Shown here: positions 53,301 to 64,000 of the stretch, piece by piece
Numbering within the stretch: the stretch's first letter is position 1
Layout: every line of letters begins with the position of its first letter
Made by a program: the position numbers and the translations under genes
Assembly: GCA_016987375.1 (NCBI GenBank)
Contig: PJRA01000160.1
Span: 733,286 to 797,285 of the forward strand
Origin: Brachionus koreanus
Taxonomy: Eukaryota > Rotifera > Eurotatoria > Ploima > Brachionidae
Length of the DNA: 64,000 nt
Reading direction: 5' to 3'
Notes under the pieces: model-generated
Told to the model about the DNA's origin: nothing
Database searches by the model: none
What the model saw: only the letters and a program-made list of their open reading frames with translations

Positions 53301-55157
53301 TTTTTTCATTTTTCTTTAAATTTGTAATTATATCCTCTATTTGTATTCTCATTAAATAAATCAATAAAAAAAATTAATCAATATAGCTCGAAATTTTTTT
53401 AATCATAAACAGATGCCAAATATAGCTATTTATCTGACCACAAAAATCAATATATACTTTCATTATTAATAATAATAAAATATTATATTTCATGTGCATA
53501 TTAATTCTGTAGAAAAATTTCTAGAACAAAAAAAATTTATAAGACTTCTCATTTCTTTATTGAATTTTTAAGAGTGTATAGTGAAAAAAAATGCAATTAA
53601 TAATTATTTCTGAAATAATTCAAGGCTTAGCTCTTGATACAAAATTCAATCAATAATTTAACTATTTAGATAAGCAATGAGAAAAAAAAAAGTTATAAAC
53701 TGAAATTCGCTCTGTATTTTTTTTATATATATAGCTAATAAACGGAATTTTTCTAATTTAAAATAGAGAACTAATATTTACCAAAATCCGCAGAAAGCAA
53801 AAAAAAATTAAGGTATCACTAATTGTAAGCATAGTCTTAAATTTATCAGTTTTTTAGCTCACCTTAAATGAATCACGATTTAAATGAGGCTGATTTTTTT
53901 TTACAACTCAAATGTTTTTATTTAAATTATTTAAGTTAAAACAAAAATAAAACTGATTTTTATTTACTTGATAGGAGCGTAGGCATGAGTTACTAGAAAA
54001 AAAAAAAATATATGTTTTGCTTTATTTAAGGTCTATAAAGAAGAAGCCGTCTAAAAACTGGCACATTTATCAGTTATTTAGTATCTTATCTTATCATGAA
54101 GGCATTTTTCTGAAACTCGCATGATTTATGAGATATTTCTTTCAAGCTTGACTTAATTTCGACCTAACAAAATATTTCGAACAAAAACAATGAATTGAAC
54201 CTAATCATCGAGCGTTTTAAAAATAGATATAATCAAGACTTGTTTAGTTTGTTGCTAATTATCCATTCGTATCTAACGTGGCCCATTATTTCAAGAATAC
54301 ATTCAACAAGCAATGTCAATCGTAAATCTAATGGTTATAGCTGACATTTTGAATATTCATTAAAATTTTATGCGTTTTTAAAATCGCTAAGTAAAAAATA
54401 AACTTCATTAATTTAACGTCCGTTCGTCTCTTCTTAATAGATCAAAGATTTTCTTTAATTACTTTTTGTTTCCTACTTGCAAACACTTTAATTTGCCCAT
54501 AAACCTGTCAAGAGATACTTAATATCCACATAAGGGTGTTTACTAGTAGACTAAAATGTTAACTTATCTAGACCTATTTAGATAACGATTTTTATAATTT
54601 AAAAAGCCAAGAATAAAATTTAATTCTTTACAAAAAAAAATATAAAAACTAAACAAAAAAGAGCTTGTTATTTAGTTTGGATGTTAATACCATTACCGAT
54701 TTAGCTTAGTGAGCAATTAACTAAATAGATAAATATTGAACTTACTGTTTGATTGAACGCCATTTGATGATTGATTATTTGAACGATTTCTTTCTTGCAG
54801 CCGTTTTGCTAGTTGATCTTGAAGACTCAGGCCCGACATGGCATTTGGACCTGATGAAGCAACACCACCAGTTTCTACGAACAAATTTGTTTAGCACAAA
54901 AAAATATTAGAAAAACTTTAATAATTACTCTTGACAGGTTCTGAGGCTGAGCTAACGACTCCACCACCGACTGATGGCTTGCTTCTATCTTTAATTTGTG
55001 ATGGATCGACTTTTTTTAATTTTGGTTTAGATGGGTCGGCAATTGATTTTAGAAGGGCGCCTCGGTCAGGTGCTGAATTCGAAAGGCCACCTAGGGAGGG
55101 TGGAGGTGGCGGCCCGCTCATCATTGGTGGTGGTGGCGGTGGCGGTGGTCCTGGCAT
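47344..55157 (-). CDS. WAS/WASL-interacting protein (WIP / verprolin), WH2 isoform
   Basis: Exons 55157-54929, 54874-54746, 48570-48013 and 47861-47344 join in phase 1 throughout and give 477 residues (human WIP 503). The N-terminus is MPGPPPPPPPPMMSGPPPPP, followed by a WH2 actin-binding motif, DRGALLKSIADPSKPKLKKV. Exon 2 has SLQDQLAKRLQERN. The middle is Asn/Ser-rich with an APPVPPPRHD SH3-type site. The last exon is rich in polyproline profilin/SH3 sites. The C-terminus (RRFQFLPLPSSAELPRVF, REYPS) matches the WASP EVH1-binding region of WIP. The protein binds G-actin and stabilises N-WASP in actin assembly. The intron from exon 2 to 48570 is ~6 kb and contains an alternative first coding exon (50234-51545) and a MITE. 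Confidence 0.9.
48571..50233. other. WIP intron downstream of the alternative exon
   Basis: A/T-rich intron sequence. The only structured item is the MITE at 48912-49142. The rest shows long homopolymers and no coding potential. Confidence 0.55.
48912..49142. mobile_element. TA-flanked MITE with GC-rich terminal repeats, 231 bp
   Basis: The left end is TA-GTGTTGGGTACCGTCAAT and the right end is ACTGACGGTATCCAACAC-TA. The inverted ends extend about 40 bp and share CACTGGACCG further in. The interior is A/T-rich and non-coding. TA on both sides suggests a Tc1/mariner-type target. It is inserted in a WIP intron. Confidence 0.85.
50234..51545 (-). CDS. Alternative first coding exon of WIP (WH2-less N-terminus)
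   Basis: An uninterrupted 437-codon exon begins MSIETSRRSSSQLSDSRKPA (51545) and ends at GATG|GTAAAG. That donor splices in phase 1 to the shared WIP exon at 48570, giving a 795-residue protein with the same proline-rich middle and WASP-binding tail. No AG acceptor precedes the ATG within its leader, so it should be a first exon with its own promoter. It lacks a WH2 motif. It carries PxxP sites (AIPPKPKL, RPPLPSVPPPN), a Cys/Ser block (SCSCSHSSQSS) and an acidic coiled-coil-like LSLEEEIALEIRAKL. It could instead be a separate gene sharing the 3' exons. Function beyond WASP binding is unknown. Confidence 0.7.
51546..54745. other. WIP first long intron and putative internal promoter region
   Basis: About 3.2 kb upstream of the alternative first exon and inside the intron of the WH2 isoform, so it should contain the internal promoter. 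It holds a (CA)n microsatellite (52696-52719). A less A/T-rich block at 52390-52720 contains a loose TTAGAGTG / CACTCTAA inverted repeat. No further exon is supported. Confidence 0.5.
52696..52719. repeat. (CA)n microsatellite
   Basis: A run of about 11 CA units with one interruption (CACACAACACACACACACAC). It gives a spurious Cys-Val open frame on the minus strand, which I do not annotate. Confidence 0.9.
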
Positions 55158-57362
55158 TTTTAAAATTAAAGATGTTTTTTAAAAGCTTGATTCTGAGTCT
55201 AAAAAAGTACGTTCACTTGATAATTATAAAAATTTTTTTATAAACATCTAAATTTTAAATTATAATTATTTTTTTTTTATTAAAAATATCAAAAATTAAA
55301 TAAAAAGAGAAACAAATTTCTTCAAATGATATTTGCCATTTGTTTCATATTGACCAATTTTTTTTCCTTTCACTAAAACAAAAAAAACATAAGTGAGACT
55401 TTCGACAATTACTTATAGTTAAAAAATGTGTAGATTGATACATGAAGAAAAAATTCATATGGCTTACGTCATTGAATAATTTAGAATTTAATCATAATTA
55501 TTTAAATTAAGTGAAAAATGAGATGGTTAATGCATTTCGTTTTAAATGTCCAAATATTCCATTATAAATTTAAGCTAAAAAAATATTTTTAGAAAAAAAA
55601 GTTCTTAGAAAAATGCTCATTTAAAATTCAAGAAAATGACCCAAATTTAATTGCAGAATCCTGATAAAATAAAATAAAAATTAAATGTATAATAAAAATA
55701 ATTTCGGCATCTTAAGTTTTAAAAAATGATTTTTTTTTTTATTTTTAATTATTTTGATATTTGTCAAAAAGATAAATATTTAAAGTTGAATTAAATGATC
55801 GCAATGAATAATTCACCTTTATCTGAATTACCTTAAAAAATCTTTGTTTTCATCATTTGTTATTTAAGCATAGACCACATTCCTTAAAAAAAAATTAGTA
55901 AAATTTCAATTGTTTAACTCACATAAGGTTAATTTTTTATTTTGATTTAGATGCCTAAACGTATCGGACACTATTGAATATTTGATTTTTTGATCATAAT
56001 TTAGCAAAAAATAGAGCTAAATTAAAATTTCTTTTTAAATTATTTTGGCATAAAAAGCTCCATTCGGTGTTTAATTTTTTCTTGGCTTTGCTTGTTTTCA
56101 TAGACAAGATATTTAAAAACTATCTGCTAATTGTTTCGCACCTGGGTAAGTTTCGAAGCTTTAGAAATTTAAATAAAATTTTCGATTTTAATAAATTATT
56201 AAAATTTGAACTACGTTTGAAATAATAAGGGTATTAGCAAGCTAAACGATAGAAATAGATCATTCAATTCATAAGGCTTTGGTGAGTATCGATAAAAAAA
56301 AGAGCACATAAAAAAAATTAATACAAAAATAATCTCGATTGGTCTACTAACCCGGTATGATTTTGTATTAATTTTTTTTTGGCTATTGTTGAATTTGGTC
56401 CAACATAAAAATAATGTAAAATATACGTCTGCAATCTCGAGTAAATGTAGGTAAACTTTGGTTTTGTTAAAAGTTGAATGCATGAGTTGACGTTTAGGTC
56501 CATTCAAATTAAACATGAATTTGTGTTGAAGCTATTTCAATCTAATAAAGACTCGAGCAAATTATCATTTATTTGTTCATTTAAGGCCTTATTAATTGTA
56601 TTTTTAATTAGGTCTTTTATATTTCGTTTCTTTTTCTAATTTATTTATCGAGGCTTTTTTCTTTTTTTCAAATTAAATAAAAAATAAATTTTCTCAATTA
56701 AGAAACAAAAAAAAAAGCAAACCTATAAAAAATGCTAAAAAATTCTTTACTGTTTCTTTGATGAGAAATATTTTCTTTTTATGCTTTAATATGCTGCAAA
56801 TCTATGAATTCATAATTTAAAATTATTTTTATCAATCTTATTTTAACAATCAAATAAATTTTTTTTTATAAATTACGACTTGTCTAATTTGGCTTTAAAA
56901 ATTACTTACTTTAATTGAATAAAAAAAAATCCTTTAAAAATTTTTATTTTTATAAATTAAGTAAATCTCGTTTTTATACGTACAATTTTTTTTAATAGAG
57001 CTAATCTTTTTTTCCAATAACTTTATACAAAAAAAAATTATCAAATATTTGCATTTTTAACTTGGAAAAGAGAAATAAAATTTGAATTAAAAAAAACATA
57101 TAATAGGTTTAGTAATAAGTTGAATATTGTTAAAGTAAAATTATTTTATAAAACTATGAAAAAGTTTTACTAGTTAAACATGAATAAAGGCTAAATCTTT
57201 TTATTCTTTAAACTAATTCGTTGATGTAAATAAAATGTCAACATTTATTTTCTTTACTGGGATTAATAAATAATTCTAAAAATCGATCAAAAACCTTTGT
57301 TTTTTCTTTATTGATAAAATTTAAAGTTGTCTAGAAACAAAAAAAATTGAATTGTTTTGAAA
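55158..57362. other. WIP 5' flank and intergenic region
   Basis: About 2.2 kb containing the WIP promoter and the PIG-X 3' UTR. It is A/T-rich. A 101-codon open frame at 56211-56516 (minus) has no family signature and looks random. No repeat is identified. Confidence 0.5.
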
Positions 57363-58166
57363 TTAGTCATTTTTTATATTGAATTCTAGGGACTTTTCGC
57401 GGAATAAATTTGAGACATATAGTGCTAAGATTATTAAGAATCCCAAGGTAACCGGAATAACAATGTGGGAAAAATTTGCATTGCCGACAGGAACAGCTAA
57501 TTCAAATTCATTTTCTGAATAATATTCACTAATTTCAGTCCAAAAACAATTTTTAAAAAAAAAATCTTTAATAAATTCGGCATCAAATTTTTCATTTAAC
57601 TTAAAAAAAAACTCTTTTTGCATAGATAAGTCTTCATTACAGTCAGATGCCAATAATCTAGGACTATTCAATTTAAAGCGTTGATTCAAATATTTTTCAG
57701 ATGGTGCATGATATCGTAAATGAAATGGATAGGCAAAAGAAATATTGCAATAATTTGATTGTTGATCACATGATAAGATTTTCTTTTTAATAATTAACAC
57801 AAGCATAAATGATTCCGATCTGTACTCAATTGATTCAGTGTTTACTTTTTGAGATAGAAAAAATAAAAACGCCTGGTTGTATATACTTTGTCTTAATTCA
57901 AATTCATCAACATAGAAATTGGAATTAAATTTTTGCACGATCATTAAATTACAATAATTTTTTAAATAATCAATGTCATTTGTATTGATTTGCAGATTTA
58001 TTTTATAATTCTTGTGAAATCCGTCATTATTAATATTTTTTTCATATCTTAGTGTAGCCGGATTGATCAGATTGATGCATCTATTCGTTATCTCATTTGT
58101 AAGAATTGTAATTATGTTTTGTTCGATTAAAAATAGTTTTAATATTATTTTTAGCTTTATCAGCAT
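57363..58166 (-). CDS. PIGX: PIG-X, subunit of GPI mannosyltransferase I
   Basis: An intronless 267-residue protein. After a hydrophobic N-terminus (MLIKLKIILKLFLIEQNIIT, likely a signal peptide) it shows the PIG-X landmarks. They are NDGFHKNYKINLQI, a Cys-containing strand, NFYVDEFELRQ, the AYPFHLRYHAPSE motif, a SPRLLASDC segment, and VPVG followed by the membrane helix (VIPVTLGFLIILALYV, ~236-255) and a short basic cytosolic tail. Length matches the family (~250-260). PIG-X is an ER membrane protein that stabilises PIG-M, which adds the first mannose to GPI anchors. The start is the first ATG of the frame. An upstream region of stops rules out extension. Confidence 0.85.
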   Translation of the reverse strand: MLIKLKIILKLFLIEQNIITILTNEITNRCINLINPATLRYEKNINNDGFHKNYKINLQINTNDIDYLKNYCNLMIVQKFNSNFYVDEFELRQSIYNQAFLFFLSQKVNTESIEYRSESFMLVLIIKKKILSCDQQSNYCNISFAYPFHLRYHAPSEKYLNQRFKLNSPRLLASDCNEDLSMQKEFFFKLNEKFDAEFIKDFFFKNCFWTEISEYYSENEFELAVPVGNANFSHIVIPVTLGFLIILALYVSNLFREKSLEFNIKND

Positions 58167-60112
58167 ATTTTTTAAAATTTTTTAAGATTCATAAAAAATA
58201 AAAGATTAAAAATAAATTAATTATAATATTTTTAAATAAATTCCGACTCAAAGCTTTTATTATTCATCATTCTGAAAAATCAAACTTTACTTTTACTTAA
58301 TTAAAAAAATTAACTGTAACTCTAAATCAATGTTGAAAAATTTAAAAAAAAATATCTTCATCCTCGTTTTAATACTTTTTATTTATAATTTTGAAAATTA
58401 AAATTTTTGCAAATGATACAGCATTTAAAATTTCTAATAAAAATGTAGAGACATTTGCTGCAAGTTTAAATTCAATAATTTAAAAATCTAAATGAATGCT
58501 AAAGTAATTTTTTTTCATAATTTTTGCTATTTCGGTACATTTCACCTGATTAAATTTAGAGAAAGAGACATGTTTTAAATGAAATTTGTTAATTAAGTTT
58601 TGTATTTGATCAAAATCCTTATTTTAAAAATATAATTCGTGGATCAGAGTTAAAATGATAATATTTTCTCTCAAAAGAAAATTAAATATTACTAATAAAA
58701 TTTCAATTAAGATCTTTATCTTACCCATTTTTGATAGAATAATAAACTGCTTTGGAAGCAAATCTTTGTTACTTCACAACAGAAGGGAGAGTCCAAATTG
58801 TAATCAAGAAATCTTCGTCCAGTCTCATCATTACCCATCTTGAAATTCAAGTCACTTGAGAGTCTAGTAAAAGATGTAATGCAAGAACATTGCGAAAGAG
58901 ATTTTGGTATTTACATTCAAAGCGACTTTAAATTGGATTCTTAAATCAAAATTTGACCATACAGGTCACTTTCAGACCGCATTTGGAATTGTCTATTATC
59001 TCATAGTGTTCATAGTTGGAAAATTATATTATTTTACAAGCAGATTAGTTGCAATTTAGAATAAGTAGCCAGAAGAATTTGTAGTGCAATTAATTAAATA
59101 GCTTTAAAGCAAAGATTGTTGGATGGTGAGGCACAATGAAAAGACTACCATAGCTCATTAGAGTTATGCTTGGGTTAGCTCAAATTTTCAGTAATAACTA
59201 CTAATCCTACTTCTAAATACAATGATGATATTTTTGAGTAAAATTGAAATGAACAATTGTCTAATAAAAGATATTGTTAAAAAATATGCTTATGCTAAGA
59301 TAAAATATGTTTTTTTTTTTAAAACTTTAATAGCCTTTTTCAAGGACATTTTTGTTACAGAATAATTCATCAATTAAAAATTTAAAATTTTTGCTCTTTA
59401 AATTTTATAAATTTTTAAATGAAGAAATCAAAAAATAAAAATACTTGCTTTAAATATTATGAAAAATTTCTCTAAAATTCAAACTAAAAGTTTTTTTTTT
59501 ATTAAAAAAAATTTTTTAACTAAATATTAAATAATTAAAATAGTCTATTCTAAATGTTTTGAATTTAAAAGTCTTGATTTAAAATTTTTTATTCTTAATC
59601 TGTTAAAAATGTTTTTTATTTAAAAAAAAAAGTTGACATAAATCATCAAATTTTGATATTTCAATTAAGATTTATATTTATTTCTTTTAAATTCAAATCA
59701 CAAAAAGTTAATTTCAGAAACATCTATACACCAGTAGTAGAATTTTTTACACTAGAGTTTTTTGAGTAAGATAAATTGGTACCACATGATAAGTCTCATA
59801 CTCTTGCTTTAATTAAAATTTAATTGATTCCAATTTTTTTAAATGTATAAATTCTTTTAAAAAATGTTAGCTCTCAAATATCCATCTCTTTGATTTTAAG
59901 TACCAGAAATAGTAAGAATGCATTTAATGCATATTTTAATTAAATAAATATGACTGCTTTCAATGATAAAAACTTTGTATTATTTAATTCGCCGTAAAAC
60001 TCTAAATGTATATAAGTCTATTTGTGTATCGTAGAACAGTAAAAAAAATTATTTAATTTTTAAAATCTTATTTACAGAAAACCGCAATTCGAATATTAGC
60101 ATTTTGCAAAGT
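58167..60112. other. Intergenic region between PIG-X and the Ig-domain gene
   Basis: These two genes diverge, so both promoters should be here. The LINE fossil at 58850-59290 is the only structure recognised. The remainder is A/T-rich with homopolymer runs. Confidence 0.5.
58850..59290 (+). mobile_element. LINE reverse-transcriptase fragment, decayed
   Basis: The plus strand reads SLVKDVMQEHCERDFGIYIQ then SDFKLDS and a stop. This is the 'ERDLGv-i-sdLk' block that follows the RT palm in Jockey/CR1-type LINEs. Sequence to about 59290 continues as frameshifted thumb and C-terminal remnants (WKII, ARRICSAIN). It has multiple stops and is inactive. An open frame just upstream (58655-58843) may be more of the same element. 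Confidence 0.65.
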
Positions 60113-63100
60113 ATGGCTAAAAAAAGGCCAAGAATATTTGTTATATCAATAATTTTGTTAATTTGTTGTAAAATTGAACACTTAAAGGTAATTCTAACAT
60201 TACAATTTCTTAACATAACAGAAAGTTTATTTAAACTTGTTTAAAGGCAGGATCTCCATCTTTTAATTTGTTTGATAATGTCATCAATAATAGCAGCAAT
60301 TCAAGTAGTCTAAATACAATTTAAAATTATTCTACAGAAATTATTTATTGCTAAATTTTACTAAGATTCAACTGACCAAAATGACTTGGAATCAAATAAA
60401 AATAATTTTTTGATTGATAAGTCAAAAAATGATTCTAATGAATTTTCTTTGGAAAATTTTGATCATAACATAATAGAAAACTTGACAACAATTTCATCAA
60501 TTGATTTAGAAAATATAATTTCTGAAAATGCTTTCACCGGTGAGATGAGTGATATTTCTGAAGGTAATCAAACAAATACTATTTTTAAGTTTTTTTTTTA
60601 TTTTTTAAAAAAATAGATGCTAATAAATTTCAGGATACAAATTCAAATTCTACATCGGATAATAAAGTTAATAATCAAACAAATTTAGAGATAATTTTTG
60701 ATCAAAATATCAATGAAACAACTTTATTTGAAACTGAAAATTTTGCGCCAAACTTAGAAAAAAATGAACTAGAGATTGCATTCAACGAAAGCACACTAGA
60801 AATCCGGGATACATTTTCTAATAATACAACTAATTCAAATGAAATATCAATAATTGATGGTCAGCTAGAATTCAATATTACTGATGATAATATTGATAAA
60901 AATACTACTGCATCAAATTTTGATTATTCTACTGAATCGGAGCAGATTGATTTGAAGCAAAATGAGACAGAATTAGACTTAATTGAAACAAATATTACAA
61001 ATTTCTATGAAAAAATAAATATTTTTTTTATTTATAATCAAGAAGAAATTAGTAAGTATTATAAATATTTTTCAAATAAAAACGATTTATAAATTTTTTA
61101 GCTAATAGCACAATAAAAATCAAAGACGGATATGATTTTAATCTGGATTGTTTTCATGACTCAAATATTTCAGCTAAAATTTATTTTTATAAAGATAAAG
61201 TAATCAGTAAAATTTTGAAAAAAATTTTGAATTATTTGAATTTATTTAGGAATTTATATCCACCACAACAAATACATCTTTGTCTTTAAAAATTCAAAAT
61301 GCTTCAAAACTTGACGAAGGTGAATACAAATGTGAAATAATCTCTTTGGACTATCAGTATTTGAATCATAAATCTGTAAAAATTTCAATCGAAAATTTTG
61401 AACAAATTTTTGAAAACGAAAACGAAAAATTCATCCCAATTGAATTAAAAAATGAATTATATAAAGAAAATATCAAAGCTAGAAAGGGTGAATATTTTTA
61501 TCAAGCTTGTACAAGTTTTTCGAATGGAAGTGACTTGCAAATAAAGTGGTTAGATAAAAATAAAAATGTAATTTAATCAAAGCTTGACTAATATAAACTT
61601 TTAAAATATAATTTTTGAAGGTAATTGAGTCGAACGATAAATTTTCTATTACAACAAGCGTTTTTACTGACAAAGAAACCAAAGAAACCATGGTATCAAT
61701 TCTAAAAGGAAAAAATATAAATGATGATGATTATGGTTTATATGAATGTCAGTCTCTGGTTTCAAATTTAACTCAGAATTCTCAATTTGAAATTATTGTT
61801 GATAATTGTAAAAAAAATTTCAAAAATATTAATTTGTCATTTTTATTTTAAAATTTTAGCTATCAAAATGGACATTTCATTCTCTGATGAAGTTAAAATA
61901 CTTGAGATAAATGAGTATTTTGATTTTCATTGTTACATACCTGATAATATTGACTTTTACATTTTAGCCCTTTACAAAAACAATGTAAGTTAATCCACTT
62001 TTGAATTATTTTATTATTTGAATTTGAATGTTTAATAATTTGTTTAAGTACGTAATTAAGACATCAAAATTAAACTCCATAACCCACACAATTTTAAATG
62101 CTTCATTAGATGATGCAGGTCTTTATGAATGCAAGGCGTTTGACGTATCTTATTTCCCAACTAATTTTCAATCAAGGACTTTAAAAATAGACATTGGTAC
62201 TTTTAAAAAAAATTGATTTTCAGGATTAATTTCTATTTTAAAGTTAATCCACATGAATTGTTTGTTGCAAAGAATTCTAGCTTTTCTTTACGATGCAAGG
62301 AACATGAGTGGAAAAAAATCAAATGGGTAAATTTTTATTATATGATTTTACAAATTTTAATAAATGAATTTAAAAATATTTTCAAAAAATATTATCTTGA
62401 AGGTCATTTTTAATTAAAATATTCAAAATCTTATTCTGATTAACTTATAGTTTTGATTTTTTCTATTGCTAATAACTTATGCAAAAATTACTTATAAAAA
62501 AGGTTTAACGAAAGAGCTTCAGTTTACATTATTTAAAAATCTAGTAAATTAATAAAATTTGGTCATTAAAAAAACTTTTTTTTAAATATATTTATTATAT
62601 TTTTATAAGGGTTCTAATGAAAATTTTACAAAAAAATTGGAGTTTTTCAGTTTTAAACAATCCGATAGCGGCAGTTATTCATGCTCTATTGATGAAAATA
62701 CTGATTATAAAGTTGATGTCTTGATGATTGATAGTAAAGAAATTGAGATAAAGGGTGTTTTGGCAAAAAAAAAGTTTTCAAATATCAGGATTAATGATCA
62801 AATTGATCAAAGCTGCTTAGCAATTACTAATGTTGCTGATGTTTCGCCAAATTTACAAATACAATGGTATAATGAAAATGGCGAACGGCTGAAAATATCT
62901 GAGAACCTAGACATCAAAAGCTATGTGACCAATTCCAATCCTTTGTCAAAGATTTCGACTCTTAAAATTAAAAATATAAGTTTAGAAGACTTTGGGTTGT
63001 ACGAATGTCGAATTTCTTATTTCTATACAATTAAGGCTATAGAGTTTGAAATTCACAATTCTTATAATAAAATTCAACCTGAATTAAACGAGAAGAAAAT

Positions 63101-64000
63101 TGAATTATATCAAGGAGAGTATTTTGAGTTGATTTGCTCAACTGATGAAAAAATTGAGAAAGAATGGCAAATAAATAATCAAAGTGTAGAACTTTTTGAT
63201 GGCATTAATATTAACGACAGTACATTGATAATAAATAATGCAAGTCTTGAAATGAATGGATCTATATCATGTAAAACACTTAAAGATGGAATTCAAAGAT
63301 TTAAAATAATTCCACTAATTGTAAAACCTGTTCTAAGCGTAAATATATCATCAAACTTTGATATCTTAAATGATGTAATCAAAATCGAGTCAGAAACTCA
63401 TTTGGAAATACAATGTTTTGGCCCGTTAGATGAAACTGTTAAATGGTCTAAAAATAATGAATCAAATTTTACCTCTGAAAATGGACTATTGTTGTTTAAC
63501 TCTGTTACATTAGATGACACCGGTCTTTACATATGTCAATCAGAAAATGAAAGAATTAAATCAAAAATAGTAGAAATTGTTGTATTCGAAAAAGAAATAT
63601 TTACAACCAACATTGGAGTCACTCAACAATTAACAAAAAAATATGTTGTCAAAAATGATACTATTTTGGAAATCGAAAATGGCATTGATGTTATTATTTA
63701 TTGCATTACTGACCAAGAAGTAGAGGGTGTAAGTTGATTAATTATTTAATTTTTTTTTAATCATAAAAAAAATATTTCTTTGTTAAGTTTTCGTCAAATT
63801 ATTTTTGGATAAAAAAAAATAAAGCTAAAATGGCCATTAATGCCGAAAGAGAATTGAACAAATTAACTATTAAAAATTTTGATAAAGATAATATAGATGA
63901 ATACGAGTGCAAATATGGCGATTATATAGAAAATAGTATTACTTTGACACTTATGATCAAAGGTGAGTTGAATTTTAAAACTAAATTTTATTTCTTATTA
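60113..64000 (+). CDS. Secreted or membrane immunoglobulin-superfamily protein, partial at 3' end
   Basis: Twelve exons join in phase: 60113-60187, 60247-60304, 60366-60563, 60617-61051, 61102-61199, 61250-61567, 61621-61807, 61860-61984, 62049-62196, 62244-62326, 62610-63728 and 63788-63962, ending at a donor (AAAG|GTGAG) and running off the window. This gives 1,006 residues so far. Exon 1 encodes the signal peptide MAKKRPRIFVISIILLICC. Next is an acidic Asn/Glu/Ser-rich spacer of ~230 residues with many N-x-S/T sites. About eight tandem Ig domains follow, each marked by a D-x-G-x-Y-x-C end (EGEYKCEI, YGLYECQ, AGLYECKA, SGSYSC, FGLYECR, TGLYICQ, DEYECKY). Several domains have the C-strand W replaced (F or Y). 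No specific family is recognised; adhesion or receptor function is inference. Whether a membrane anchor follows is outside the window. Confidence 0.85.

Noticed and set aside
54931..55243. Gly-rich plus-strand open frames over the WIP first exon
   Set aside because: Antisense reading of polyproline codons.
56211..56516. 101-codon minus-strand open frame upstream of WIP
   Set aside because: No conserved motif, no splice partner in frame, composition of random sequence.
1..64000. CRISPR arrays, bacterial operons or prophage
   Set aside because: The DNA is clearly from an intron-bearing animal. No regularly spaced repeats or prokaryotic gene organisation were seen.

Overview
The window is AT-rich animal DNA. 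It carries compact multi-exon genes with many 50-60 nt GT-AG introns, animal-only families (mannose-receptor-like lectin, WASP-interacting protein, DDX60-like helicase, MYORG-like glycosidase, PIG-X, an Ig-domain protein) and many decayed LINE, gypsy, SINE and MITE copies. The very low GC, tiny introns and style of the LINE remnants fit a small aquatic invertebrate. A monogonont rotifer such as Brachionus is my best guess, but that is inference, not proof. All gene models below come from reading splice sites and reading-frame phase by eye.

Left part (1-8.4 kb, all genes on the minus strand): the first 14 codons of a probable secreted protein leaving the left edge, an intronless NF-YB histone-fold gene, and an intronless TIMELESS gene (copy A). 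These are followed by 3 kb of repeats: a foldback element, a perfect 20-bp palindrome and a Ty3/gypsy integrase fossil.

Centre (8.4-22.55 kb, minus): the most striking locus. About 34 exons join in phase, apart from one frame conflict, into a protein of about 2,370 residues. It has a signal peptide, 12 complete plus 2 half C-type lectin domains, three fibronectin type II domains, a small Cys-rich module, a rhamnose-binding (SUEL/Gal_Lectin) domain, a Ser/Thr stalk, one transmembrane helix and a short tail ending in an NPxY-type motif. It resembles a mannose receptor that has been repeatedly reshuffled. Its larger introns hold MITEs, a LINE and retroposon tails. A possible stop at 17132 leaves open whether this is one gene or two.

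22.6-33.6 kb: repeats (LINE fossils, a TTAA-flanked MITE, a tRNA-derived SINE), then a second intronless TIMELESS gene (copy B) on the plus strand. Copies A and B form an inverted duplication flanking the lectin locus and share a nearly identical ~130-nt tract inside otherwise diverged sequence.

33.6-47.3 kb (minus): a small two-exon unknown gene, a three-exon DDX60-like Ski2-type helicase with repeat-filled introns, and a five-exon MYORG-like GH31 type II membrane glycosidase.

47.3-64 kb: a WIP/verprolin gene (minus) with two alternative first coding exons, an intronless PIG-X (minus), a LINE fossil, and a 12-exon Ig-superfamily gene (plus) that runs off the right edge. The genes look like independent transcription units; I see no operon logic.
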